Shown: positions 9,756 to 21,290, numbered from the stretch's first letter. The stretch: DNA of 64,000 bases from Doryteuthis pealeii (GCA_023376005.1 CM042151.1:81450199-81514198), one strand, 5' to 3'. Translations and numbers: made by a program. The notes: generated from the letters alone by a model not told the origin.

Positions 9756-12380
9756 CTTTGTTGAAAATTGTCTTTTGCGAAATTGAAAACTAATTGTGTT
9801 TAAAGATTTAAAAAAAAATCACCTACAACATGACTCTTATTTCCAATTACATTTTTCAGGATAGAAAAATTCAAGAATTTCCGTCAAGCAAAAATATGAA
9901 CAAAATATGATTGCCTTTAATAAATTAAAAAGGGAAATTAAAATTAAATTCCATCAATTGGTTCTATGAGATGTCAAGTAGAAGAGACAGAATAGTAATA
10001 TAACAATGGCGAAGTGACTAAAAGGGGTCGATTTATTCTTCGTTGAAAACTGTCTTTTGTGAAATTGAAAACTGATCGTGTTTAATTTTTTAAAAACCTG
10101 CCTATTCTATGACTCATCTTAAATAAATTAAATTTTTCAGGACAGAAAAAAATCAAAGAATATCCGTCAAAACAGAAATATGAACATAATATGATTGCCT
10201 TTAATCAATTAAAAAGGGAAATTAAAATTAAATTCCATCAATTAGTTCTATTAAAGGTCCAGTAAAGAGACAAAAGTGATATAACAATGGCGAAAGGAAT
10301 AAGAGGGGTTGATTTTACTTGTATGGATGGCAAAATGGGAAAAATCTCCCTGCATGGTTTTCATAAAAGTATTGGTTCGTCATTTCCAAAAAGTAACCAA
10401 ATACTAAAGACATATGAAAATATGCGGAAGTTAGGACGATCAAAGTAACCAAGATGTGGACACGATTCAGAATAGATCAATGCGTGGAAACAATTAAATC
10501 ATTCAGATATTATAGTGAACTGATTTTAGTGATCATTGGTTAAATCTGTCTTATTTTGTAGCTCTGATAGTTCCGTATATTTCATTGATTAATTCTCAGT
10601 ATTGTCGACTGAAAATATTTCATGCTTTTCATTTCAAATAAAACCGGTGTTTTTAAAGCCACCTTTGTTATTTTAGATCCGTATAGATGTAATATCAATA
10701 TATCTTTCTTATAACGCATAAAAATTATTAACATACAAATGATGTTGTTAACTTTCATATCAACAGTTATTATGGAAAGCAAACGAAGTTTACCCCCCCC
10801 CCCGCCTCAAAAATATTTCAGAGCATTTTGTAAAAGTTTTAAAACTATAAAATACTGTTTTAAATAGATTAGGACCCAGTTGAGATTTTCTATTAAAAAC
10901 TTACTGGAAAGAAAAGAAAAATATCGCGGAGCATTTTTTAAATGTTTCGAGAAAATTCTTATAAACTATGACCCATTCTATGTTTTTTATTAAAAGCTTT
11001 ACAAATATTCAATTAAATGAATAGTTTTATTTTTAGATTATATGAAATTCTAAAAAATTTTTAAATCCTCAATTTTGACATGTCCATATATAATTTTAGA
11101 ATAAAGAGTTTATTTTGTTATTGATTGAATATAACATGTAAATATATTCATTACCAATATTTAATCGTAACTCTTTTGAGTTACTGATACCAGTAAAGAT
11201 TTGTATAAAATAACATCTATATCATCTGTGTATAAACAAAAGTCAAAATAGCATCTGGATTCTAAATTTTGAGTATTGTAGATTTCGAAAGATTGAATCG
11301 CATGTAATAATTCAGTTCAGTTAAGAAAATTTTTCTAAAAATTTAATTCGCCTCTGAAGAGTCAGAAAATTACATTTAAATTCCTTCCAAAAGAAAAATA
11401 GAACTCTCAGGATATCAAATCATTCCTTCCAAATGAACAAACGGTAGAACAAATATTTTACAAAATTGGTAAAATCGTATCAAAACTGATATTCAAAAGA
11501 GCATCATAATCATAATATGTGATATTCAAAACGTTAATCGCTTACCGAACTGCTATATAAAATACACTTAAAACTGGAAATCAAAATTAAAACTAAAATT
11601 AAACTCGGAGTTACTTAACTTAAATTTGTACATTCTTGATATAACAAGAAAAATAAAAACTTCAAATAAATATGAATGATAATTTACTAAGAACTCACTT
11701 TTTCTGTACTCTCAGCTGATGGTAATTTACAGTGAATGAATCAATTTGATATAATTCCGAAATATATGTTAGTAAAACAAAATATAGAATATTATACTAG
11801 CTAAATTGTAGCGGGGGTGTGGTGAGATACTTTCGAATATATCATTTTCCCAAAAGATATCATTAAAGTCTAACGTTTATCATTTTTTAATAAATCTTAC
11901 CACAAAAAAAAGAAAGAATTCTCTGCAAATTAATAAAATGTGGAAATTTCTAGTAAACCAAGGTACGTGAGTTCGATCCTTACTCGTACTTTTTGTAGCA
12001 TCCAAAAATGGAAAATCACTCAGAAGATTTAAGATCATCGATAGACATGATGTGTAGAATATTTCATGTGGTTAAAAAAAAGACTATAAGGACTTTTGAT
12101 ATGTTCCCCAGAACAAATATCCGGATTGACCAGTTAAACGAGGATAGATGATTTTTTAAACATTTTAAGTATGAAGACATCAGTGAAAATATGTAAAAAC
12201 TATGGGAGCCTATATTATTTAAAATTTTATTCAGCGATGTTCCACTGCGTAGCCAAGAAACGCAAGATAAAATGACAGCACAAGTATATGTGCCATCAAA
12301 CAGTTGTTGCTGTGCCCAGAGTGGAAATCTGTGAATTTTTTTAAAATAAAAAAGGGGGAAAATTATGTCAATCCTTAACA
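9165..12380 (+). repeat. RA repeat, copy 2
   Basis: The same block order as 5735-9000, with small indels. A segment at about 10020-10130 repeats the 'tcgttgaaaactgtcttttg' part a second time, so this copy has its own internal duplication. It forms the far end of the inverted ZNF duplicon (Z2 unit). A 105-codon minus-strand frame (12064-12381) is the sister of that at 8643-8999. Confidence 0.6.
9699..9752. repeat. (TA)n microsatellite
   Basis: About 27 TA units at the position paralogous to the tract at 6392. Confidence 0.95.
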
Positions 12381-13340
12381 CTGAAAGTGTTTCGATAAAC
12401 GAAAAAGAACTTTCGTTGGTGATGATTCTTCAATACATGAAAATCTCGGAAAAAAAAACGTTGCACGTAATTGCGCTTTTTAAATCATACATTTTATGAT
12501 AGATTAAATAAATCTTTTTTCCACACACAAAAATATCATTTGAACATGTCACCTTACGAAATTCCCTATCAAATGTGTAAAAGAATAAAAATAAGTCAAC
12601 TGAATCAGAGAAAATTCTTTTTCTTGCATCAATTCAAAATTTCAAAACTACAAAAAGACAAAACGCTACATTTCTTTTTTGAATTTTAAGAAAATAACTT
12701 TTCCGAGTGTTGAATTAAAAAAAAAAAATTCTTTATGTTTCAATGTGGTATTCTGAATTTAATATTTATAGAAATGTAAAAATTAAGGACTGGAATTTTT
12801 TCTATTCTTTAATGACCAACGGCTGTAATACAACCTAGAATCAGATTTGATAAAAAAAACATTTTTAAATCTTTTTCTTCAGCAAAATAAATTATTCAGT
12901 ATAAAATCAAATCCTTGAGGACTAAAGTGCTGGAAATATTAGTAAAAATAGACAAATCACTGATTTTGATAATCATTTTAGAATTGAAAAATTCAAAAAG
13001 ATTTATCTCCCCTGACAAAAAGCGGATATATCTATTTTTCACCATTAGCGTGATATTCCATGTATTTAATAAGATCATTAATGTTATCTTGAGGATATTC
13101 CAAATCAAATTACTTAACCTGTAAAATATAACATAATTTTTCAGCTTATGACGATATTCAAGAAATTTGTTCAGTTTCGCTGATAATTTTATCAGCTTTA
13201 TTGAGTGTATATTCATCCGAATTTTCATTGTAATCTAAAGTATTTTGAAAAACACTTTTCAAGTTTCTTATATGGCTGGCACAACACTCAGGGATGGAAT
13301 ATTAATTTTACTCAGCTCAAGTTAGAAGCAAGACGTGGCT
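12381..13340 (-). repeat. R block, Z2-unit copy
   Basis: Reverse-complement counterparts lie at 35700-36600 and 47040-47960, with a partial copy at 59110-59460 and a related one at 22270-22900. On the minus strand a short segment after 'atattttacag' reads FDLEYPQDNINDLIKYMEYH and then stops. The 110-codon frame at 12896-13228 (minus) is AT-rich, is not kept in the paralogous copies and is probably fortuitous. Confidence 0.4.
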
Positions 13341-13364
13341 ATTGAGAAATGAACTCACTAACAA

Positions 13365-13367
<3 letters not shown>

Positions 13368-13404
<37 letters not shown>
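13368..13404. repeat. (TA)n microsatellite
   Basis: About 18 TA units between the R block and the short foldback element; the same position holds (TA)n in the units at 35540 and 46958. Confidence 0.95.
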
Positions 13405-13407
<3 letters not shown>

Positions 13408-13464
13408 GCTCATAGGTTACAAATAATGTCACAATCTTAAAAGAAACTCACTCCTAAAATTCTG

Positions 13465-13578
13465 CGTGCATATCGCATAAATGCGTCCTGGCTTCCTGCC
13501 CTAAAAAGACTTCAAGACTTCGTTTTTGAGCAGGCCCCGCTTAGCGTTTTTTTAGGACAATGCCAGAACGCATTTATG
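13465..13578. mobile_element. Short foldback element (internally deleted)
   Basis: Inverted arms: 'tatcgcataaatgcgtcctg' and 'ttcctgccctaaaaag' on the left, 'gcgtttttttaggacaatgc' and 'agaacgcatttatgcga' on the right. It corresponds to the ~500-bp elements at 34985 and 46360 with the interior removed. Confidence 0.6.
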
Positions 13579-13599
13579 CGAAAATACCGAAATTTTGTT

Positions 13600-13790
13600 T
13601 CTACTTCGATTCGTTCACATGCAACTACAACTTCTCCATGAAATGTTTGATAAAAATATTTGGGTTTAACATTAGTAAAGGAATCTGAAATATTTTCTAT
13701 CAAATCAGCGAACTTTAATTGACTTTTTTCAGTCCTAGACTGGCTGTCTTACCATGGTTAAAGGAGTTGATCTATTTGATTTTTCCTAAT
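13600..13790 (-). repeat. SINE-tail unit, single copy
   Basis: On the minus strand this reads 'ccatggtaagacagccagtc', 'aggactgaaaaaagtcaatt' and 'gatttgatagaaaatatttc'. It is one unit of the sequence that forms the eight-unit array at 33775-34866. The SINE head itself is missing here. Confidence 0.5.
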
Positions 13791-13864
13791 ATTCTACTTT
13801 AAAAAAGAATAGATGAACCACAGATCAAATATGAAAAATAAGAAAATAGAAATCATAATTTAAT

Positions 13865-14600
13865 ATACACTCCGTTTCAAATTATTAATGAAGTGACACT
13901 TTTCCATCCTATCCAAAAATTAAATGTTGGAATTTAACGAAATTATCAGAGATTGATGAACAATTGTATATACATATAATTCACAAAAAACTTTCTAAAA
14001 AAAGGGAACAGAAGTTTTGTTATTTACCTAATTTACTGAAATTATAAATGAGTCAAATTATTAACGATTTGTAATTAAAAAACTGTTAAAAAGATTTAAA
14101 AAAAACCCTTTAATTGCTTCATTTACAGATTTTTATGGATACATACAGTAAATATTATGAAATTGAATCGAAATAAAAAGTAAACAGTTAAAAAATGATG
14201 GTGGATTTGGTTAATATGAGATACGTGATCCTTTTTAAAATGCCTTAGATATCTCCCTGGTCCACCGAATATCCTTTGATGTAATTTCATATGATATATG
14301 AATATCCTTTGATGTAATTTCATATGATACGTTTGCCCTTTCCTGCCGCCAGTCACCTTTCTTCTAAATCGTCGTCCGTCCTCATAAACACTTCGTGTCA
14401 GGACGCTCCAAAAGTTTTCAGTTGGGTCTAAATCTGGAGTAGTGGTCGACCAGTACAACTTCTGAGGTCCACAGAAGCCTAATTTCTGTAGGTACTCCGT
14501 AGTTTTGTGTGCTGAATGCAAAGAGACATTATCTTGCATAAATATAATTGTTATCCTGAAAATGATTTTTTAAGGAGAAATAAAATCGGAGAAGCATTAA
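13865..14600 (-). mobile_element. Tc1-type transposon remnant with 3' half of the transposase (unit A)
   Basis: The minus strand encodes QDNVSLHSAHKTTEYLQKLG and then TTTPDLDPTENFWSVLTRSV (frame 14123-14539). This is the second-Asp (QDN) and Glu (PDL.P.EN.W) part of a Tc1/mariner DDE transposase. The N-terminal HTH half is absent. A 27-bp internal duplication repeats YHMKLHQRIF. The outer end at about 13867 begins 'cactccgtttcaaattatta', the likely inverted-repeat terminus. The element is dead. The frame is longer than in units B to D because it reads on past the usual stop. Confidence 0.75.
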
Positions 14601-14647
14601 AAGTGAAAGAAAGTAGCAGTGATTAATTTTAAAATACAGAGTATGTT

Positions 14648-14786
14648 ATATGATAAATTAGTAATTTCAAAATAATTTATTTGAAAATTAGATTATATGA
14701 TAAATTAGTAATTTCAAAATAATTTATTTGAAAATTAGATTATATGATAAATTAGTAATTTCAAAATAATTTATTTGAAAATTAGA
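14648..14786. repeat. 47-bp minisatellite, about 3 copies (unit A)
   Basis: The unit contains 'ttatatgataaattagtaat' and 'ttcaaaataatttatttg'. The same unit is present about 7 times at 31204-31515 and once each at about 44585 and 57905, always between the ZNF 3' flank and the Tc1 remnant. Confidence 0.85.
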
Positions 14787-14789
14787 TAA

Positions 14790-15470
14790 TATTTCAGTAT
14801 AACTTTCTGTTTTTTTTTTAATCTTCTTTAATCTGCTGGTTGTTTTTTAAAATAGAGACGCATAAAAAATGAAAGAAGGAAAGGAAAATAAAACTTTTGA
14901 AGTGAATTTTTAAGCGAGTTTTATTAAGAATGAAAAAATTTTTAATTACATGAATCAAAGTAAAAAAGAAAATGAATGCAAAGAACACATTTTAAAGGAT
15001 GAAAATAGAAATCATAGAAAAGAAATATCAAAAAAAGGAAATTCGATGAAAATAATTAAAACTCGTAGGCAAATGAAATTACGTTTGAGATTTTTCGTTG
15101 AAATTCATTTTAATCGAATTTTTTAAAAATTGATCCAAAGATTTCTTGCTTCTTCAATGAAAAATTAGAAGAATTATATTGAAAAGTTAAAATAAAAATT
15201 ATAAGTTTGTGAAGAATAAAAATCAAAACCGAGTGTTGATAAAAAGAAATCAAGAATGTATTTACAAAAAAGAAATGATTAAAATTTTGCTAAAAAGCTT
15301 GTGAGAAGTATCGTAATCAAGAAATCAGGAATATATATTTTTCAAATTAAAATTTTGCTTAAAAAAAGGCCTGTGAGAAGTATCGAACTATAATAGAAAA
15401 ATATTTTTTCTTTATATTTCCCTAATAACAAATAGAAATATATAAGTTTCCGATTATCCGGATAACTCTT
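14790..15470 (-). other. AT-rich 3' flank of Z2, non-coding
   Basis: It is similar to 30540-31200, 44000-44560 and 57240-57950. It includes a minus-strand AATAAA (14925-14920) in a conserved 'taataaaactcgc' context, a possible poly(A) signal. I see no gene. Confidence 0.4.
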
Positions 15471-15479
15471 CATTTCGAT

Positions 15480-16200
15480 AAACTGGTAATGTCACCTGTC
15501 TCCCGAGTTTTGAATTTTCTTTATAAATGTGACTTGGAGTCATTGAATACGTTTGTTCTATATCAAAGTGATATTTTCCCATTCGTTTCTTATTTGGATT
15601 ATTTGATCTATTCCAGTGATAATACGTCCATAATTCAAGATGAACACATCTTTATATTGCCGAAAAAAACTATGGTTATTTAATCCATGGACTTTCCTCA
15701 TATACACGATCTCCAATTATAATGTTTGTTTCTACCCCACCCTAGAAGGTGTTTGGGAAACGTTGTTAATTCCGTGTTGATTAACTTGTAAAGTGTTGGT
15801 CATTAGTATTTTGTACGAAACAGAAGATTTGTAGTTGTGAGTTTACGTCGGTTTGACAAGTATTGATGTAGTTTTTGTTTCTGGTAAAAATTCTTCTATT
15901 GTATTCAATTGTGGGTATTCATTTACTGAATTATGAATATTAAGATTGAATTGAATGTGACATACATTTTTTCTTTCCCGATTTTTCTAAGAACCATTGT
16001 CATTTATACATGATTCCGATTAAATTGAAGGTAATTCCGATTGTTCGTTTAGTTCTTCATTCGTATTTGTCAATGGACTCTCGAGCCTTTTATTTTCTTC
16101 ATCAATTCTACTTGTATTCATTGAGAGATTATGTTGGCTTGTTCTATATTGAAATGATGTTTCATCATTCATTTCTATCTTTTGTGTTATTCGATCTGTA
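15480..16200 (-). pseudogene. Extra tail-repeat remnants downstream of Z2
   Basis: The minus-strand frame at 16020-16232 reads IWNYGIISPDTDRITQ and then MNDETSFQYRTSQHNLSMNT, a further copy of the ZNF tail unit beyond the tail stop. More decayed relatives continue to ~15490. The plus-strand frames 15489-15683 and 16010-16213 are shadows of these. Confidence 0.5.
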
Positions 16201-17704
16201 TCAGGGGAAATAATTCCATAATTCCATATCATCAGTTAGTAACAATCCTGATGTTTCTTCGATCTGTGGAAATAGTTCCAAGAAATTATCTCCAATTGGA
16301 ATGTTTGTTTCTAATGTATTCAATTGCTGGTATTCTGATAATGATTCTTTTATAGTATTTGATTGTTGGTTTTTGTGAGTATTTTCTAAGAGAGGGATAT
16401 TTTGTATTTGTGAGTTGGCATCTGTGTTCGTGAGTGTTAATGAAGTGTTTGTTTCTGACGGAGAATCTTCTAATAGCATCGATTCCTGGTATTCATAAGT
16501 ATTTTCTAAGGGTGAGACATTTTCATGCACTGAATGGTGAGTATTAAGATTAAATTGACGATCAAATTCCGATAGTTCCCGTAGTTCCTCATTCGTGTTT
16601 ATCAGTGGCCTCTGGAGACTTTTATTGTCTTCTTCAATTTGACTTGTATTCATTGAGAGATTTTGTTGGCTTGTCCTATATTGAAGTGAGGTTTCATCAT
16701 TCATTTCTGTCGTTTTTATTATTCTATCATTGCCAGGGGAAATAATTCAATAATTTGGAGGGAATATATCTTCCTTTTGTGAAAAACCTGATGTTTCTCC
16801 GATCAATGGAAATAGATAAAAAAAATCATCAACTGAAATATTTGTTTCTAATCCCGAAGAAATATTTGAGAAATCTTCTTCCTTCAGTGTCAATAAACTG
16901 GTGAGGTATTGGTCGTTAGTATTCTTTAAGAGAGAGACATTTTGTATTTGTAAGTTAACATCTGTCTTTGTGATTGTTGATCTATTATTTTGTTCTGATA
17001 AATTATCTTCTAATGTCTTGGATTTCTGGTATTCGTAAATATTTTCTATGAGAGAAACATTTTGCTTTTGTGATTGGTATCTGAGTTCATGATTGTTGAT
17101 ATATTGTTTGTTTCTGGTAATTATTCTTCTAATGTATTCGGTTTCTGGAATTCAGGACTTACAACAAAACTTTCGCTGTTTTCCTTGCATATATTCTGCC
17201 TCTCTCCTGTATGTTTGCGTTTATGATATCTTAATGAGGAAGAATATCCAAAGGCTTTGTGGCATATGTCACATTTGAATGGCTTCTCTCCTGTATGTTT
17301 CCGTTGATGACACATCAAATTGCATTTCTGAGGAAAACTTTTGTCGCATATATTACATGTAAACGGTCTATTTCCTATATGTGTGCGTTGATGTGTTGCC
17401 AAAGTGCCGTGCTGAGAAAAACCTTTGTTACATATTTTACATATAAATGGTCTCTCCCCTGTATGTATGCGTTGATGATCTTTTAAATGGTAAGCATATA
17501 GAAAATCTTTCTTGCATTCATCACATTTGAAGGGTCTCTCTCCTGTATGTGTAAGTTCATGTCTTGTCAAATGGTTTTTTTGAGAATAACTTTTGTCACA
17601 TATCTTACATAGAAATGGTCTCTTTTTGTATGTTCGCGCATATGTTTTCTTAAATCAGATTCAGTTCCAAAAGCTTCCCTACATATAGAGCATTGAATTG
17701 CCAT
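16201..17704 (-). pseudogene. C2H2 zinc-finger pseudogene Z2
   Basis: The ATG at 17704 begins MAIQCSICREAF, a canonical first finger. A 1-base deletion at about 17620 ('catacaaaaagagacc' against 'catacagaagagagg' in Z4) shifts the frame. The remaining fingers lie in the new frame: FLCKICDKSY, FKCDECKKDF, FICKICNKGF, FTCNICDKSF and FKCDICHKAF, with all ligands kept, giving six fingers in all. Further lesions in the tail are a stop at 17121-17123 (TCA to TAA relative to Z4), a 1-base deletion near 17076, and a stop at 16747-16749 (GGA to TGA). The tail ends at 16201 with ELWNYFP, the same terminus as Z6. Finger and tail order show it was a full member of the family. A read-through product is unlikely. 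Confidence 0.85.
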
Positions 17705-17754
17705 ATTTCCTATATGTTATCCTATGTGAACAATTAAGTTTCCTTTAAAATTAA

Positions 17755-18075
17755 AACTTACACAAACTCATCGACTTTTAACACCTGTCTTGTGTGTATA
17801 TTCAATCTTTTAATGACGAAATTTCGGAATTGCGAAAATGTCCTGTAAATTTAAACCAGTGAAATATTATAAGATTTCTCCTCAATTCTTTTCCGTAATA
17901 ATTCCGTTTTCATGACCCAACACAATTCTATGCGTCCGGTAATTCAATCTTTACGTACACCAAATATACTGTAAAATGTAAATCGGCAAATTATTTTCCA
18001 AGATGTAACATACTTTATAATGAAGCAACACGTGAGATATATTTCATCGGTGAAGAATCTGCAATAAAAAAAGAA
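17755..18075 (-). promoter_or_regulatory. Conserved ZNF promoter/5' leader block of Z2
   Basis: The minus strand has CACGTG (18034-18029), then TTATAAAG (18020-18013), about 315 bp upstream of the ATG. A donor-like GTGTAAGT lies at 17764-17757. Unlike the other loci, a (TA)n array rather than an LTR-like piece lies just upstream. Confidence 0.45.
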
Positions 18076-18143
18076 CAATGAAATTAAATGATGAAAATAA
18101 ATTATTTCAAATGATTAGGGAAAACAATGAAGATTAATATGAA

Positions 18144-18146
<3 letters not shown>

Positions 18147-18185
<39 letters not shown>
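18147..18185. repeat. (TA)n microsatellite
   Basis: About 19 TA units immediately upstream of the Z2 promoter block; this marks the edge of the inverted duplicon. Confidence 0.95.
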
Positions 18186-18188
<3 letters not shown>

Positions 18189-18189
18189 G

Positions 18190-18603
18190 AAAAATGAAAA
18201 AACACAGATTTAAATGGGTCAAGTGGTGAGTTTATTGGCCGACGCTGCAGTGTTTTGCTCTATTAATTAGATCATCTTCAGGGCATTTGTTGGTATATGG
18301 AAGGTGATAAGAATTTTTTTATCACAGAATAACGAGAAAAGCGAGTGGTAGTCCTTGTTATTCAACTGTTTAAACATTTTTTGAGGTTTGAAAAAGGGAA
18401 GACGGTTTCAAATGTTGCGTCAAATATTCTATTTTACGGCGTGGGTATGGGACGGTGTTAGTGTGTGTATCGAAAGGTAAAATTGTGTATTTTTTAGGTG
18501 TGTGGTTGTGTGTGTAAATCTTTTGCGATAAACGACAGCGGAAATAAACCTTAAGGTTGTGTGTGTGTATGTGTGTATTTGTAAGAGGTAGGGGGAGAGG
18601 TGT

Positions 18604-18639
<36 letters not shown>

Positions 18640-18730
18640 CATGTGAGCTTGTTTCCCTGATCTCTGCTGTTCCTTTAATGTCACAATGTCTAGCAAAGAA
18701 GGTATGATCTCTGTTGTCTCTACGAATGTT
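18190..18730 (-). repeat. Interspersed repeat, possible Penelope-like or related element end
   Basis: On the minus strand 'ccctgaagatgatctaatta' is followed by 'agagcaaaacactgcag' and 'ccaataaactcacc'. This is the style of 3' end seen in some Penelope-like retroelements; that identity is a guess. Two GT-rich stretches (18440-18600) precede a (TA)n tract. No coding frame is supported; the 108-codon minus-strand frame is low-complexity. Confidence 0.25.
18609..18638. repeat. (TA)n microsatellite
   Basis: About 15 TA units; it creates spurious YIYIYI-type frames on the minus strand. Confidence 0.95.
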
Positions 18731-18734
18731 TTTG

Positions 18735-19440
18735 GCCCTCAAAATAGACCCACTCCACAAACGTCCACAAAACTACTTCCAAATCATCTTCGTATTTCGA
18801 GCAATACAACTTTAACATTAAATATAAGCTTCGGACAGGGATTTCCCTAGTAGATGCCCTGTCACGATCAGCAACAAGCAGACCGGACGTAGAAGAGTTG
18901 CTGCCAGTAAACATTCTGACATTACAGCCAATATAAGACCACGGACTGATACAGATATGTTACAATACAATAGAAGATACCACAATGCAAATGCTTGTTG
19001 ACGTCATAGATACAGGATGACTGGATGATAAAAACCATTGTTAGATTCCCTGAACCCCTTCCTTGTCTTTAGGAATTACCTTATATCCCAAGAGAGAAAT
19101 ATTGCGAGATATGAAACTGAAGACACACGAAGGTAATCTCGGCATAAGTCTTGCCTTCGAAGAGCAAGTAACGTAACCTTCTGGCCAGACATGCCCACAG
19201 TGATAGGACAGAATTTTGAGGCGGGAGGACAAAGTCGACAGCATCAGCCACATAAGTAAAACTATCACCCCACTATCACAGCTGAAGAAGAATGGAGAAA
19301 ACAAGAGCGGGGTTTCATACAGAACGACGTGGGTAGAAATTGAAAAACCTCTACATGCCGGTGTCCAGCCATCCAAACCGCACACCAGAGAGTGGAAAAA
19401 GGATACAAACGACTCACTAACCAATCCTAAAAGATAGAGA
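18735..19440 (+). mobile_element. Ty3/gypsy remnant: RNase H end and integrase start
   Basis: Plus-strand pieces read DPLHKRPQNYFQIIFVFRAI and, after a frame change, KYKLRTGISLVDALSRSATS. This is the end of RNase H, where gypsy elements have YxPG...ADxLSR. Downstream come HEGNLGISLAFE and, after another frame change, RRASNVTFWPDM, the zinc-binding region at the start of integrase (family pattern HxGHLG...RARxxxFWPGM). The catalytic integrase core is missing. The last part (19330-19440) is shared with 3000-3105. Multiple frameshifts are present and the copy is dead. Confidence 0.6.
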
Positions 19441-19849
19441 CCGAGAACAGACAGAGGTACCGACTCAACAGACGATTCCTGGCCATGGGATTATTTTATT
19501 AAAAGACTTCTTGTGCAAATAAAGTCACTACTTGAAGGCTGAAAATTTACTTCCTGTTTAAGATTTTACAACTTCGCTTGTGTAATAACAGCGTAGGTAA
19601 TTCAAATAAGTCTTTTTTCTTTTAATGATGGAATAAATTTTATCATTGTTCAATCTAAGTAAGTATAATATCTATTTATTTTATATCTTTCAGACTTAAC
19701 TATATTATTTCACATTTATTGTAAATGTCTTAGAAGTTTATCTTAAAATATTGTATTTTTTCTAGAGAGAATACAAGTAAAATAAGAAAAGATACATTTT
19801 CAAAGGAAGCATATAAGTATATTAAGAAAATATATAAATATTTCAACCC
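19441..19849 (+). repeat. Gypsy-related 3' segment
   Basis: It begins 'agaccgagaacagacagagg' and 'cgattcctggccatgg', shared with 3100-3150 and, reversed, with 26480, 51935 and 53410. No gene is seen. Confidence 0.4.
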
Positions 19850-20290
19850 CAAAGAATATAAGCATTATGAAAAGATATAAAATATTTTCAACCCCAAAGA
19901 ATATAAGCATTATGAAAAGATATAAAATATTTTCAACCCCAAAGAATATAAGCATTATGAAAAGATATAAAATATTTTCAACCCCAAAGAATACAAGCAT
20001 TATGAAAAGATATAAAATATTTTCAACCCCAAAGAATATAAGTATTATGAAAAGATATAAAATATTTTCAACCCCAAAGAATATAAGCATTATGAAAAGA
20101 TATAAAATATTTTCAACCCCAAAGAATATAAGCATTATGAAAAGATATAAAATATTTTCAACCCCAAAGAATATAAGCATTATGAAAAGATATAAAATAT
20201 TTTCAACCCCAAAGAATATAAGCATTATGAAAATATATAAAATATTTTCAACCAGAAAAAATATAAGCATTATGAAAAGATATAAAACAT
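19850..20290. repeat. 45-bp minisatellite, about 9-10 copies
   Basis: The unit includes 'atgaaaagatataaaatatt' and 'ttcaaccccaaagaatataa'. Because 45 is divisible by 3 and the unit lacks stops in one frame on each strand, it produces long open frames on both strands. The plus-strand one (19867-20352) is tandem MKRYKIFSTPKNISI and the minus-strand one runs 19800-20318. The last two units have diverged. Single units occur in the related segments at 3450, 20890, 26100, 40350, 51540 and 53040. Confidence 0.92.
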
Positions 20291-21184
20291 TTTCAAACAG
20301 AGACAGAATAAGTAGCATGATAAATGATAGACATTTTTTTATTTATTTCTAAACATTTCAAAATATCTAATCAAATTTATTTTTGACATCAACTTTACAT
20401 AACAGCATTCTTAAATAATATTTTCATTAATTCTCTAATATAATAACATTAAATCCATTTCTATTTTAAGTTTTTAATGTCAAACATAAAACTAAGATTC
20501 AACATTTTTAATTAGATTAAAGAAAAAAAGTAAACACAAATTATTCATTAAAAATCAAAGTTCATCAGCAAATGATTTTATATTTTATTATTTTATTCAT
20601 TCTTGTGTAAATAAAGTTACTACCTGAAGGCTGAAAATTTACTTCCAGTTTAACATTTTACTACTTTATTTATAAATCACAGCTCAAGAAATTCAAAGGT
20701 TTTCTTTTACGCATGCAATAACTTTTACCATTATTTAAGTAAGTATAATATCTATTTATTTTATATCCTTTAGACTTAACTATATGTGTTCACATTTATT
20801 TTATTTATCTTATCACAGAGAATACAAGTAAAATAAGAAAAGATATATTTTCCAAGAGAGAATATAAGTACAATAATAAAATATATAAAAACTTTCAAAC
20901 ACAAAGCATTATGAAAAGATATAAAACATTTTCAAACAAAGGGAATATAAGTAGCAAGATAGATATTTTTGATTTCCAAACATTTCCAAATATCTAATTA
21001 AATTTATTTTGACATCAACTTTACGTAACAACATTCTTAAATAATATATTCATTAATTCTGTAATATAATAATTACATTAAATTCTCTTTTGTACTTTCT
21101 AAATCGCAAACTTAAAACTAAGATTCAGCATTTTTAAGTAGCTTAAAGAAAAACAGTAAACACAATTTATTCATTTAAAAAAAA
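20291..21184 (+). repeat. Gypsy-related AT-rich segment, duplicated
   Basis: It resembles 3530-3800 and then restarts at about 20590 ('gtaaataaagttactacctg') with a second copy of the 19510-19850 sequence. The part from about 20600 onward is present inverted at 39240-40500. No gene is seen. Confidence 0.4.
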
Positions 21185-21290
21185 TATCGGGACACGTCAT
21201 TCACAAACCATCTCACTATAAAACTGAATCTAAATTTCCTTTTCTCCCCACCTGTAAACATATATCATCTAATTTAACCAGTTATGAAGG
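21185..21290 (+). mobile_element. Gypsy pol-tail end, truncated
   Basis: It contains 'cgggacacgtcattcacaaa' and 'ttctccccacctgtaaac', the end of the pol-tail block also seen at 25560 and 52490 (reversed). It leads directly into an LTR-like segment. Confidence 0.4.

Noticed and set aside
12471..13228. Basic AT-rich frames of 69-110 codons in the R block
   Set aside because: Lys/Ile/Phe-rich as expected from AT-rich DNA, and interrupted in the paralogous R blocks at 35.7 and 47.0 kb.
17259..17486. Plus-strand open frame antisense to Z2 with repeated Cys/Phe-rich sequence
   Set aside because: It is the complement of the finger repeats; 84-bp finger periodicity keeps some antisense frames open. 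The same explains 28721-28999, 41916-42107, 42120-42479, 42834-43247 and 55234-55479.
19850..20290. CRISPR-like direct repeats
   Set aside because: Units abut with no unique spacers, and the context is eukaryotic; a simple minisatellite.
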